Shown: positions 7,670 through 16,522 of the stretch, piece by piece
Numbering within the stretch: position 1 is the stretch's first letter
Layout: each line of letters begins with the position of its first letter
Origin: CAVTHW01 sp963734625
Lineage (GTDB): Bacteria > Acidobacteriota > Terriglobia > Bryobacterales > Bryobacteraceae
Direction of reading: 5' to 3'
Length of the DNA: 64,000 nt
NCBI GenBank assembly: GCA_963734625.1
Contig: CAVTHW010000012.1
Location: 1-64,000, forward strand
Program-made: the position numbers and the translations under genes
Notes under the pieces: model-generated
What the model was told of the DNA's origin: nothing
Databases searched by the model: none
What the model saw: the letters and a program-made list of their open reading frames with translations, nothing else

Positions 7670-9151
7670 GTGCTTCTTCATCCGGACCAATACGCGGAAG
7701 CCGGAATACGCGATCTCCTGTCGGCCGCCGCTGGCGGCAGGATCGGGCTGGATCACCGGTTCCTGCGGAGCTTGCTCGACCGCTTCGACGAGGCTGCGCC
7801 CGAACTGGTGAAATTCGGGCTGGAAGAGCGCGACGACCCGGTTGCGCTCGAACAGGATCTGATCTCGCTGTTTCGCCGCCGGCCCTGCCCCGTAGCGCTG
7901 CCTTTTCTGATCGAATGCATCCGCCGGCATCCGGAGGACGTCGCGGACGATCTGCTGGATGCGTTCTGCCGCTTGGGCCACGCCGCCGCCGGCCCATTGC
8001 TGGACCTGTACCGTGAGCTTGGCGCCGCGCCCGGCGCGGAGACCGCGTTTGTGCTGGCCGCCCTCGGCGTGCGTGATCCTCGTATTCTGGAACTCCTGCT
8101 GGAGCGGCTGGCGGCGGACCCCGACGATGGTGCGTTTCTACTAGGCGTCTACGGGGATCCGGCAGCTATCCCGGCTTTGGAAAAGGCACTCGCCGGGGCC
8201 CCAGGAAAGGCCGAAGCCGAGCTGCGCCACACCATAGAGCGCCTCGCCTTCCCGGAACTGCCTGCGTCGCCGCAACCCTACGAGATCTGGGACGATTATC
8301 CCGAGCGGGATGGCCCGCGCTTCGAATTGCTGTCCGCCGAAGTGCGGCTGGAGTTCCTGAGCAGCCCTTCGGAGGAATACCGCCGGGAGGCGGCGGCGAG
8401 TTTTAGCTTCGAAGAAGTGGAAGGACCGGTTCAAGCGCCGCTTTTCGAGAAAGCCAAGTCCGATCCGGACGCGTCCGTTCGAGGGAGTTGCTGGGCCGCG
8501 CTCCGGGTGGCGCACGAGGACGAGCAGATTCGGCCGGCCATGCTGGCCAGGCTGCAGGACCAGGCCGTGCCGCTCGAGGAGCGATGCGGAGCGCTGCTGG
8601 GGTTGGTGTGGGAGTCGGACGATCCCGCCGTCCGGGCCTGTTTCCTGGAGTTGTACGACATTCCCGAAGCCCGCGTCCGCGCGCTGGAGGGGATGTGGCG
8701 GTCCATGGACGGCGACTTTGCGCCGTACTTCTCACGCCACCTGGACGATGCGGACATTGCGTTGCGGCGGGAAGCGATCATGGGCGTCGGCTACCTGCGC
8801 ATGCACAACGAGGTCGGGAGGCTCGAGAAATTCCTCCTCGACGAGGAGCTTCGGCAGGACGCGCTCTACGCCTATGCCCTGGCCGCTCCGGGCAAGGTGA
8901 CAGCGCTGCACGCGCGCCGGGTGCTCGCCAGGATCGAGGAACTCGCCGGCGGACTCTCGCTTGAGGAAGCCGAACTGGTGCAGGCGGCGCTGGACGATCT
9001 GCTGGCGATGCACGGGCGGGAGCCCGTGTTCCTGCCGCCGGAGGAAGCGGAGGGGCCAGCGGAGCCGGTGCTGCCTTCCCCAGCCCCCGGCCGCAACGAT
9101 CCCTGCCCCTGCGGCAGCGGAAAGAAGTACAAGAAGTGCTGCGGGCAGTGA
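7670..9151 (+). CDS. HEAT-repeat protein with C-terminal SEC-C zinc motif
   Basis: The function is unknown. The 493-residue product is helical and leucine/alanine rich, with repeated HEAT-like pairs, for example DPRILELLLERLAADPDDG, GDPAAIPALEKAL, DPDASVRGSCWAALRVA and DDADIALRREAIMGVGYL. It ends in RNDPCPCGSGKKYKKCCG, the SEC-C zinc-binding motif first known from SecA. HEAT arrays bind proteins; SEC-C ends bind zinc and often mediate contact with ribosomes or SecB. It starts at GTG 7670, 23 bases after rplI and on the same strand, so co-transcription with the ribosomal genes is likely. A ribosome- or chaperone-linked scaffold is possible but unproven. Confidence 0.8.
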   Translation: MLLHPDQYAEAGIRDLLSAAAGGRIGLDHRFLRSLLDRFDEAAPELVKFGLEERDDPVALEQDLISLFRRRPCPVALPFLIECIRRHPEDVADDLLDAFCRLGHAAAGPLLDLYRELGAAPGAETAFVLAALGVRDPRILELLLERLAADPDDGAFLLGVYGDPAAIPALEKALAGAPGKAEAELRHTIERLAFPELPASPQPYEIWDDYPERDGPRFELLSAEVRLEFLSSPSEEYRREAAASFSFEEVEGPVQAPLFEKAKSDPDASVRGSCWAALRVAHEDEQIRPAMLARLQDQAVPLEERCGALLGLVWESDDPAVRACFLELYDIPEARVRALEGMWRSMDGDFAPYFSRHLDDADIALRREAIMGVGYLRMHNEVGRLEKFLLDEELRQDALYAYALAAPGKVTALHARRVLARIEELAGGLSLEEAELVQAALDDLLAMHGREPVFLPPEEAEGPAEPVLPSPAPGRNDPCPCGSGKKYKKCCGQ

Positions 9152-9163
9152 CCCTCAGCACTC

Positions 9164-10022
9164 TCAATCCGCCTGCTCGGGAAACAGCCCCGGCATCCAG
9201 CGGGAAGCCAGTGTTGCGGGGAACGAAATGCGTCGTGCCTGGCGTTCGCCGGTGCCCACAGCGGCGCCGGCGTCGCAGCGCGGCAGTTCACCTCGATACA
9301 GGACAGCTTCGAGGATGCTGCCGGATTTGGGCGGAAGCTCACCGGCCCTGATGCGGGCGCGCAGGCGATCCGGCTGCACAAGGCTCTCCATGCAGGTGAC
9401 CTGATCGATGCAGATCTTCAGAAAGAACTGCGTGAATTCAGCGAGAGCTCTTCCGCTCAGGGCGCCGCGTCCGTTGAGCTCATCGCGCCGCCGGTATCCA
9501 GTGTGCCGAGTAACTGGGCGTGGGACATCAGCCTTGCAACCCGGCCATTTCCGTTCAGGAATGGGTGCGTCCACAATGAGGGGTGATGGGCGGCGGCTGC
9601 GGCGATGATGGACTCTGTCTTGCCGGTCTGGCCGTACACCTGTTCAAAGCGCGCCAGGAAACGAGGCAATTCTCCAGGACTTACAGCCACATGGCGTCCC
9701 ACCTTGACCTCGCGCCGCCGCAATTGACCAGGAACGCCGCGGAACCGCTCCTTCGTCGCCGGCTCTTCCATCCATCTTGGACGGCGATGTGAGCTTTGGC
9801 TACGAGTTGCAGATCGCGTTTGCGGGAATCCTGGCTGTAGTCGTTCTTGAGCGCCCGTTCGATCTCGACGGGATGGGTGTCGTGCCCTTCGATGAGATTG
9901 GAATAGTAGCAGTTCATCGACCGCACCAGACCGGCAAGCGACGCGAGCAAGCTGGCGGGCAACCTGCGACGAAGCCCGGCGGAATTTTGCGTCAGCTCGA
10001 AGGCGAGGTCGCAACGAAGCGC
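9164..10022 (-). pseudogene. Decayed Fic-domain AMP-transferase gene
   Basis: Remains of a Fic family protein of the type with an N-terminal inhibitory helix. Reading leftward: YYSNLIEGHDTHPVEIERAL contains the inhibitory motif S-x3-E-G; VKVGRHVAVSPGELPRF and AAAAAHHPSLWTHPF follow; the Fic core reads HPFLNGNGRVARL; then RGALSGRALAEFTQFFLKIC, MESLVQPDRLRARI and LASRWMPGLFPE at the end. These lie in three frames. A block of about 35 residues is missing after HIAVQ, another after GTGERQARR, and the N-terminus is cut: the frame runs without a start straight from the typA stop codon. The usual acidic residue in HPFxDGNG is Asn here. This is true decay, unlike the single-base shifts elsewhere. Confidence 0.8.
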
Positions 10023-11906
10023 TCAGCGCTCGTTGGCCTTGAGGACCTTCTTCCGCAGGCGGATGGAGTGGGGGGTGATTTCCACGTACTCGTCGTCGCG
10101 GATGAAGTCGATCGCTTGTTCCAGGTTCAGGATGCGCGGCGGCAAGAGCCGGATGGCCTCGTCGGAAGTGGAAGCGCGCATGTTGGTGAGCTTCTTTTCT
10201 TTGACGATGTTGACGTTGAGGTCGGCGTCGCGCGCGTTCTCGCCGACAATCATCCCTTCATAAACTTCGGTGCCGGGAGTGACGATTATCTCTCCCCGCT
10301 CCTGTAGATTGAACACGGCGTAGGCGGTCACTTTCCCCGCCCGGTCGGCGACCATGGAGCCGGTCGGCCGCCGGCGCATGTCTCCCTGCCACTCGATATA
10401 GCCGTTGAACAGCGAGTTCATGATGGCCGTGCCGCGCGTGTCGGTCAGCAACTCCGAGCGCAAGCCGATCAGTCCGCGCGAAGGCACGTGGAACTCTATC
10501 CGCACGCGCCCCGAGCCGTGGTTCACCATCTTCGCCAGCTTGCCCTTGCGTTCGCCGAGCTTCTCCATCACCACGCCGATGAACTGCTCGGGACAATCGA
10601 TCACCAGAAGTTCCAAGGGCTCTTGCAGGACGCCGGCAACCGACCGGGTGAGAATCTCCGGGTTGCCCACCATCAACTCATACCCCTCGCGCCGCATCGT
10701 CTCGATCAGGATGGCGAGTTGCAGCTCTCCGCGGCCCATCACCTTGAACGCGTCCGTTCCGCCGGTCTCCTCGACGCGCAGCGAGACGTTGGTCAGCAAC
10801 TCCTTATTCAGCCGATCGCGAATGTGCCGGGAGGTGACGTAGGCGCCCTCGCGTCCGGCAAACGGCGAGGTATTCACGGTGAACGTCATGGCGATGGTCG
10901 GCTCGTCGCCCGCGACGTGGGGGAGGGGAGACGGCGTGTCCGGGTGGGTGATGGTCTCGCCGATGGTGATGCCTTCCACGCCGGCGATGGCCAGGACGGC
11001 GCCCGGCCGTCCCACGGTCTCTTCAACCCGCTTGAGACCTTCGAAGGAATAGAGCTTGGTGATCCGCGTCCGCTGCAGAGATCCGTCCAGCTTGCAGATG
11101 CCGACTTCATCACCCAGGTGCAAGGTTCCCGAGAAGACCCGGCCGATGGCCAGCCGGCCCAGGTAGTCGCTGTAGTCCAGGTTGGCCACCAGCAGTTGGA
11201 GCACGGCGTCGGGATCGCCCGCCGGGGCGGGGCAGTGCTTCAGGATGGCGTCAAACAACGGCCGCAGGTCCTCGGACGGATCATTGAGATCGTTCTTGGC
11301 GATGCCGGCCTTGGCGTTGGTGTAGACGATCGGGAACTCGAGCTGATCCTCGGTGGCGTCGAGATCGATGAACAGGTCGTAAATCTCGTTCAGCACTTCC
11401 TGGATGCGCGCGTCGGGCCGGTCGATCTTGTTGATGACGATGATCGGCGGCAGCTTGGCCTCGAGCGCCTTCATCAGCACGTAGCGGGTCTGCGGCAGCG
11501 GCCCTTCGCTGGCGTCGACCAGCAGCATCACGCCGTCGACGAGCTTCAGCGCGCGCTCCACCTCTCCGCCGAAATCGGCGTGTCCCGGCGTGTCGACAAT
11601 GTTGATCTTCACGCCGTCATGGCGCACTCCGGTGGTCTTGGCCAGAATGGTGATGCCGCGCTCGCGCTCGAGATCGTTGGAGTCCATGACGCGCTCGACA
11701 ACGGCCTCGTTGTCGCGGAAAATGCCGCTCTGCCGCAGCATGCCGTCGACCAGCGTGGTCTTGCCGTGATCGACGTGGGCGATGATCGCGATATTACGTA
11801 CGTTTTCGATTCGTCCGGGATTGGTGCAGACAGGCTCCGGCTCACTGCCTGTCAAAGGGGGAGAGGTCACACTCCTATGTTGACACAGTGGTCCCTCTCC
11901 CACCAA
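10023..11906 (-). CDS. typA: Ribosome-associated GTPase TypA/BipA
   Basis: Translational GTPase involved in large-subunit assembly and stress growth. Motifs: NIAIIAHVDHGKTTLVDGML (G1), RGITILAKT (G2), VDTPGHADFGGEVERAL (G3), NKIDRPDAR (G4), then the EF-G-like domains and the BipA C-terminal domain (MRASTSDEAIRLLPPR, EYVEITPHSIRLRKK). Up to 627 residues from ATG 11906; the first 30 are not conserved and a GTG near 11873 is an alternative start. Its stop codon directly abuts the Fic pseudogene remnant. No defects are seen. Confidence 0.95.
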   Translation of the reverse strand: MVGEGPLCQHRSVTSPPLTGSEPEPVCTNPGRIENVRNIAIIAHVDHGKTTLVDGMLRQSGIFRDNEAVVERVMDSNDLERERGITILAKTTGVRHDGVKINIVDTPGHADFGGEVERALKLVDGVMLLVDASEGPLPQTRYVLMKALEAKLPPIIVINKIDRPDARIQEVLNEIYDLFIDLDATEDQLEFPIVYTNAKAGIAKNDLNDPSEDLRPLFDAILKHCPAPAGDPDAVLQLLVANLDYSDYLGRLAIGRVFSGTLHLGDEVGICKLDGSLQRTRITKLYSFEGLKRVEETVGRPGAVLAIAGVEGITIGETITHPDTPSPLPHVAGDEPTIAMTFTVNTSPFAGREGAYVTSRHIRDRLNKELLTNVSLRVEETGGTDAFKVMGRGELQLAILIETMRREGYELMVGNPEILTRSVAGVLQEPLELLVIDCPEQFIGVVMEKLGERKGKLAKMVNHGSGRVRIEFHVPSRGLIGLRSELLTDTRGTAIMNSLFNGYIEWQGDMRRRPTGSMVADRAGKVTAYAVFNLQERGEIIVTPGTEVYEGMIVGENARDADLNVNIVKEKKLTNMRASTSDEAIRLLPPRILNLEQAIDFIRDDEYVEITPHSIRLRKKVLKANER

Positions 11907-11912
11907 GGAAGA

Positions 11913-13239
11913 TCAGCGGGCTGAAGCCGGCATTTTGACGGTTTTAGGCTGCAAACCGGCCTTAGCCAGAATCGCGTACACGACGAAGCCCACTATGAAG
12001 CTGTAGACCGCGACCGGCTGCAAATAGGCCATCGTCTCCGGGGCCGAGGACCGCAGGAACGGCAAAATGCCCACGATGAATCCGGCTGCCCAGGCAATGT
12101 AGCCGGCCCAGTTGATGCCTTCCCGCGGTCCGGCCCACTTCCTCCCGGATAGCAGGTAGTCGGCGGCCATGGCCCCGCAGATTGGTCCGAAGGACGCCCC
12201 GATAACGGTGAACAGGTCGACCAGGTTCCCCGCCACGCCCGTGACCGCCAGCAACACCGCCACCGCCGCGGCCACCATCGTCGAAGCCATGCGCGATACG
12301 CCCGGAATCATCGTGGCGAAGCTGTTGCCCGCGATGAATGCGGAGAAGCAGGCACGGGGCAATGGATGCGAGCGCAAACAGGAAGAACATGGCGGTGCCG
12401 AGGCCGCCGCCGATCCCGGAGATGACCGCGTCGTAGGTGTAGCCCTGAGTCATGCCCATCCCGTGGGCGCCGGCGATCGACAGGATCGGCAGGCCCCCGG
12501 CGATGAGAACCGCCAGGGTCACGCCGACCAGGCCGCCCCATTTGACGTCGCTCGAGTTACGGGAGTTCATCCCGAAGTCGGCGCCCGCGGCCCCTGCCGT
12601 GGCGAAGAAGCCGATGACGATCTGGATCAGCATCATGAACCCGATGTAAGGCTTCGGATCGGGCGGAATATATTGTCCGATGCCGCCGGACGTCTTGAAG
12701 AACACGAACAGAATCATGAGCAAGGGAATCACGCTCAGGTACGTCGAAAACCTGGCAACGTACTTGATGCCCTTCACCCCGATGTAGGACATCCCGAATC
12801 CCCAGAGAATCGCGACGATCGTGAAGGGCACGCTGCCGGGGCCGGACTTGGTCCCCAGGCCGCTGAAGATGAAGGTGGTCGAGACGAAGATGTTGACCGA
12901 CACCCACCCCGCTTGCAGGGCTCCCATCAGCAGTCCGGGCATCAGGTAGCCGCCCTTGGTGCCGAAGGTCGAACTGCCGACGACATACAGCGGATAGCCG
13001 GTTTGCATGCCCAGCATGGCTGGAGCCCGGTAGAAGAAGAAGTAGCTCAGCAGTCCGGCGACAAGCAAGGCCAGCATGCACAGGCCGACGCCGGCCTTGT
13101 CAAGCGTGCCTCCGGCAATCTGCATGTAGAAAACGACCCAAAGAAAGATGCCGGCATAGCTCGGCGCCGTGTTGGTGTACCACGGCGCGCGGTTCGACGC
13201 CGGATTTGGAGATGCTTTAGCGATATAGTCAGGCAGCAT
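11913..13239 (-). CDS. NCS1-family nucleobase:cation permease (CodB-like; one frameshift)
   Basis: Predicted inner-membrane importer for cytosine or a similar nucleobase or allantoin-like compound. From ATG 13239, with AAGGAG 7 bases upstream, it reads MLPDYIAKASPNPASNRAPW, then about 12 hydrophobic segments, including GIFLWVVFYMQIAGGTL, GADFGMNSRNSSDV and VISGIGGGLGTAMFFLF. A shift in a run of four C/G (12355-12359) moves to the frame CFSAFIAGNSFATMIPG, which carries the last helices. Corrected length is 441 residues, normal for CodB. No deaminase gene is adjacent. It lies 38 bases downstream of the glycosyltransferase-thioesterase gene on the same strand, so it might be co-transcribed. Confidence 0.85.
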
Positions 13240-13277
13240 GGACACTCCTTGGAATGGGTAAAACGGCAACCAGTATA

Positions 13278-16200
13278 CTACCTTGCCAGGTCTTCCGACA
13301 GCGCCGCCAGGAAAGCCGCCCGCGCCGTGTCGATGAAGAAATGCCCGCCAGGGAAGAATCGCGCCGCGAAGGACGAGGTGGTTTGCCGGCCCCAGGCTTC
13401 GATGTGCTCGCGAGACACGTTGGGGTCCTCGAGACCGCCGTAGGCGCGGATCGGGCAATCGAGTGGAGCTTCCTCGGAGTACACGTAATTCCGGTACAAC
13501 TCGGTGTCCGCCCCCAAAGCCGGCAGAACCACCCGCAGCAGTTCCGGGTTGGAGCGCACAGCTTCCGGCAGCCCTTCCAGCCGGTCGAGTTCCCGCAGAA
13601 ACTGTTCTTCCGACGGCTCCGGCGGCGGCACGTGACCCAGGCGAAACTGCGGCGCCCGCGCGCCGGAGACGAACAGCGCCACAGGGAGCGGCCGCTTCTC
13701 GCGGCGCAAGCGCCGCGCCAGCTCGAAGGCGACCACTGCTCCCATGCTATGGCCGAAAAACGCAAAGGGCTGTTCGAGGTACGGCAGGATAGCCTCGGCC
13801 AGCTCCGCCACGAGCCGCTCCATTCGGCGCAGAGGGGCTTCTGCCATGCGGCTCTCCCGCCCGGGCAGCCTGGCGGGCGAGACCACGACGCCAGAAGGCA
13901 GGCCTTCCGCCCAGCCGCGAAAGGCCGCCGCGCCGGCGCCGGCGAACGGGAAGCAGAACAGGCGCAGTCCGGCATCCGCCGCCGCCGCGGGGAACCACGG
14001 ATTCTTCGTGGATGTCTGCGCGGCCTTCTTCTGCAAACGCAGCGCCAGGAGCCGGCGCTTCTCGGGCGACAGCTTCTCGATCGCCGATTGCGGAGGGGCC
14101 TGGACCGCTGCCGCTATCTTGCGGCCGGATTCGAGCACCTGCTCAAGGTAATTCTCGAAGGGCTCGACGCTGAGCGTCGCGGCGTAATGCAGCGCCTTCT
14201 CGCGGGAGATTGCAGATAGCTCCTCGTAGTGCGCGCGATCCGTCACGAGGCGGCGGAGGGCCTCCTGCCAGGGGCCGATATCCTGCACGGGCACCTCGGC
14301 CACGGGGACCATCTGCTCATCCACGTCGGACCGGTACTTCTCGATGGGACGGACCGGAAGCAGGTAATCGGCTCCGAGCATCGCCTCCGGAATGCCGCCG
14401 ATGTTGCTGGCGAGCACGGGCACCCCGCGCAGCATCGCCTCGGGAATGATCCGCGACCGCGCCTCGGCCCACAGAGACGGCGCCAGAAGGACGCGCGTTC
14501 TGGAGAGGATTTCGTCGATGTTGTCGCTCGGCGAGAGCACCTGCACGTTGGCGTGTTTCCGCAAAGCGGCCAGGTCCTCGCGGTTGGTCCCCCAGGTGGG
14601 CACGGCCGCGAAGCGCACCTCCGGCATTCGCTCGGCCAGCGCCAGGAATATCGAGATGCCCTTCACCGCGCACGGATTCACCAGCGTGACGAATTCGTTT
14701 TCGAAGCGGCCAAGTAAAGGATACGGCCCGGGCTCCAGGAGCGAAATCGGCACATGGATGGCATCCAGGCCGCCCCACTTCCGCACGTAATCCGCGACGT
14801 ACTGGCTTACTCCCACGACGCCGTCCACGTGCCGCAGCATCTCGGTTTTGGCGGCGCTGGGAAAAGCGCAATCCGGACCGAACGGAACGGCCAGCGTGGC
14901 TCGCGCCAGGAACACGACCTTGGGCTCTCCCGCGCGCAGGGCCGCCTCCAGCAGCAGTTGCGCCGGATCGTCGGTGGAAGTCAAAATCACCGCAGGTTTG
15001 AATTGCTCGATCTCGCCGGCGAAGTAGCCGCGAATATTGGGGTGATCCGTCACCACGTGGACTTCGACGCCCTGCCGCCGGAAGACCACGACGCCCTCGC
15101 CGGCGGAGATGACCGGCTGGCCGCGCTCGGTCAGATCGGCCAGGAAGCGCTCGTGCTCCCCAACTCCCACGCTGCCCAGGCGCGCCACCACGCGGCAGTC
15201 GTGGCCTCTGGCGGCGAGCGCTTCCATCAGCAGCCGGTTCGACTTATCGCCGCCGCCGTGCGAGGGATAGTACAGCGAGTTATGCGCGAGGAGAATCCGC
15301 AAGCCCGGAACCTTCTTGGACGCCGCCGGCGCCGCGGAGGTGGAGGACAGCGATTTCAGAAACTGCTCCATCGCTTCCGGCCGGATGCCGCTTACGAACT
15401 TCAGCGCCCTGTCTCGCGAAACCTTGGATTCCTCTTCGTACAGCCCACGCTCGGTGAGGAGCGCGTTCAGGGCTTCGGCCCAGGGTTCAGTATCCTGCTC
15501 CGGGAGTGACCGGACTGGGCAGGCCGTGCTCGTCGAAGACGGGGTCGTAGCGCTTGACCGGATGGACCGGCAGCACGAAGCGCGTGCCCAGCTTGGCCTC
15601 GTTCAGCCCGCCGGAATCGCTGGCGATCACCGGAATGCCGTGCAGCATGGCTTCCATCACGCTTAGCCCGAAGCCCTCGTACCAGAGCGACGGCATCAGC
15701 AGCACCCGCGTCTTCTTCAGCACCTGCTCGATGTTCTTCACGTTCGCCAGCAGCCGTGACGTTGGGGAGCGCTTCGAGGGCCTGACGGTCCTGCGCCGTG
15801 GTGCCCCAGCCGGGAAGGGCGCCAAAGCTGATATTCGGACTTCGGCGCGCCAGGGCGAGGAAGATCGAGATCCCCTTCACCGCGCACGGGTTGATGATGG
15901 TGACCAGACCGCCGGTGAAGCGACCGTACGCTGCGAAAGGTCCCCGGCCGTAAACCGGCGGATGGACGACCTCCGGCCGCCGGCCGGCGTATTGCTCGAT
16001 GTAGTCCCGCATGTGCCGGCCGATGGCGATGATCGCCGCGCATTCCTGTACGAGCCTGGTCCCTGCGGGGTTGGGGTTCCAGCTGGCCGGGCCGAAAGGG
16101 AAGAGCTGCGGCGTGTGGGCGAGATAGATCACCCGTCCGGGCGCCGTCCTCAACGCCTCGCCGAGCTGCAACTGGCCGAGGTCCTCGGAAGACACCAACA

Positions 16201-16519
16201 CCCAATCCGGCTTGAAGCCGTCAATCTGCTCGCGCAGCACGCGGCGCCGCAAGTGCGGCTCCGCGGCGGAGTAAACCAGGATCGAGCCGCGGCGCACGAC
16301 CTCAACGGCGTCCATTTTGCCGGCTTCGAAAGCCGCAACCTGAATCTCCTCACTTTGGAGTTGTTCGAGTTTGCCGGCGCGATCGTTGGCCAGATCGGCG
16401 GCGACGATGCGGCACTCGTGACCGGCGGCCGAAAGCAGTTCGAGCCAGACCAGGTTACTGCGGGTGGCGCCGCCCCGCGGCGGCACGTACGACGCGTTGG
16501 CGGTCAGAAGAATGCGCAC
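13278..16519 (-). CDS. Fused glycosyltransferase-glycosyltransferase-thioesterase protein (two frameshifts)
   Basis: Read across shifts near 15755-15765 and 15505-15512, one frame of about 1079 residues remains open. Residues 1-380 are a GT4-type glycosyltransferase (MRILLTANASYVPPRGGATR, later VLLMPSLWYEGFGLSVMEAM). After a Ser/Ala linker, residues 405-820 are a second, homologous GT4 domain (RILLAHNSLYYPSHGGGDKS, VLLAPSLWAEARSRIIPEAM). Both contain the identical stretch NPCAVKGISIFLALA, so one arose by duplication. The segment IEKLSPEKRRLLALRLQKK resembles linkers of nonribosomal peptide synthetases. Residues 848-1079 are a GrsT-like type II thioesterase (LFCFPFAGAG, active serine in GHSMGAV, final GGHFFI). 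It starts at GTG 16519, 3 bases after the FkbH-carrier gene, so both should be one operon. The GT-GT-TE order is unusual; the product is unknown. Confidence 0.75.
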
Positions 16520-16522
16520 GGC

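Noticed and set aside
11913..13239. NCS1 permease as a certain part of the FkbH-glycosyltransferase unit
   Set aside because: Only a 38-base gap and same strand support it; the family imports nucleobases and the function does not fit clearly, so it is left as a separate gene.
12169..13443. 424-residue plus-strand frame
   Set aside because: Antisense of the NCS1 permease; low-complexity charged sequence, no motif.
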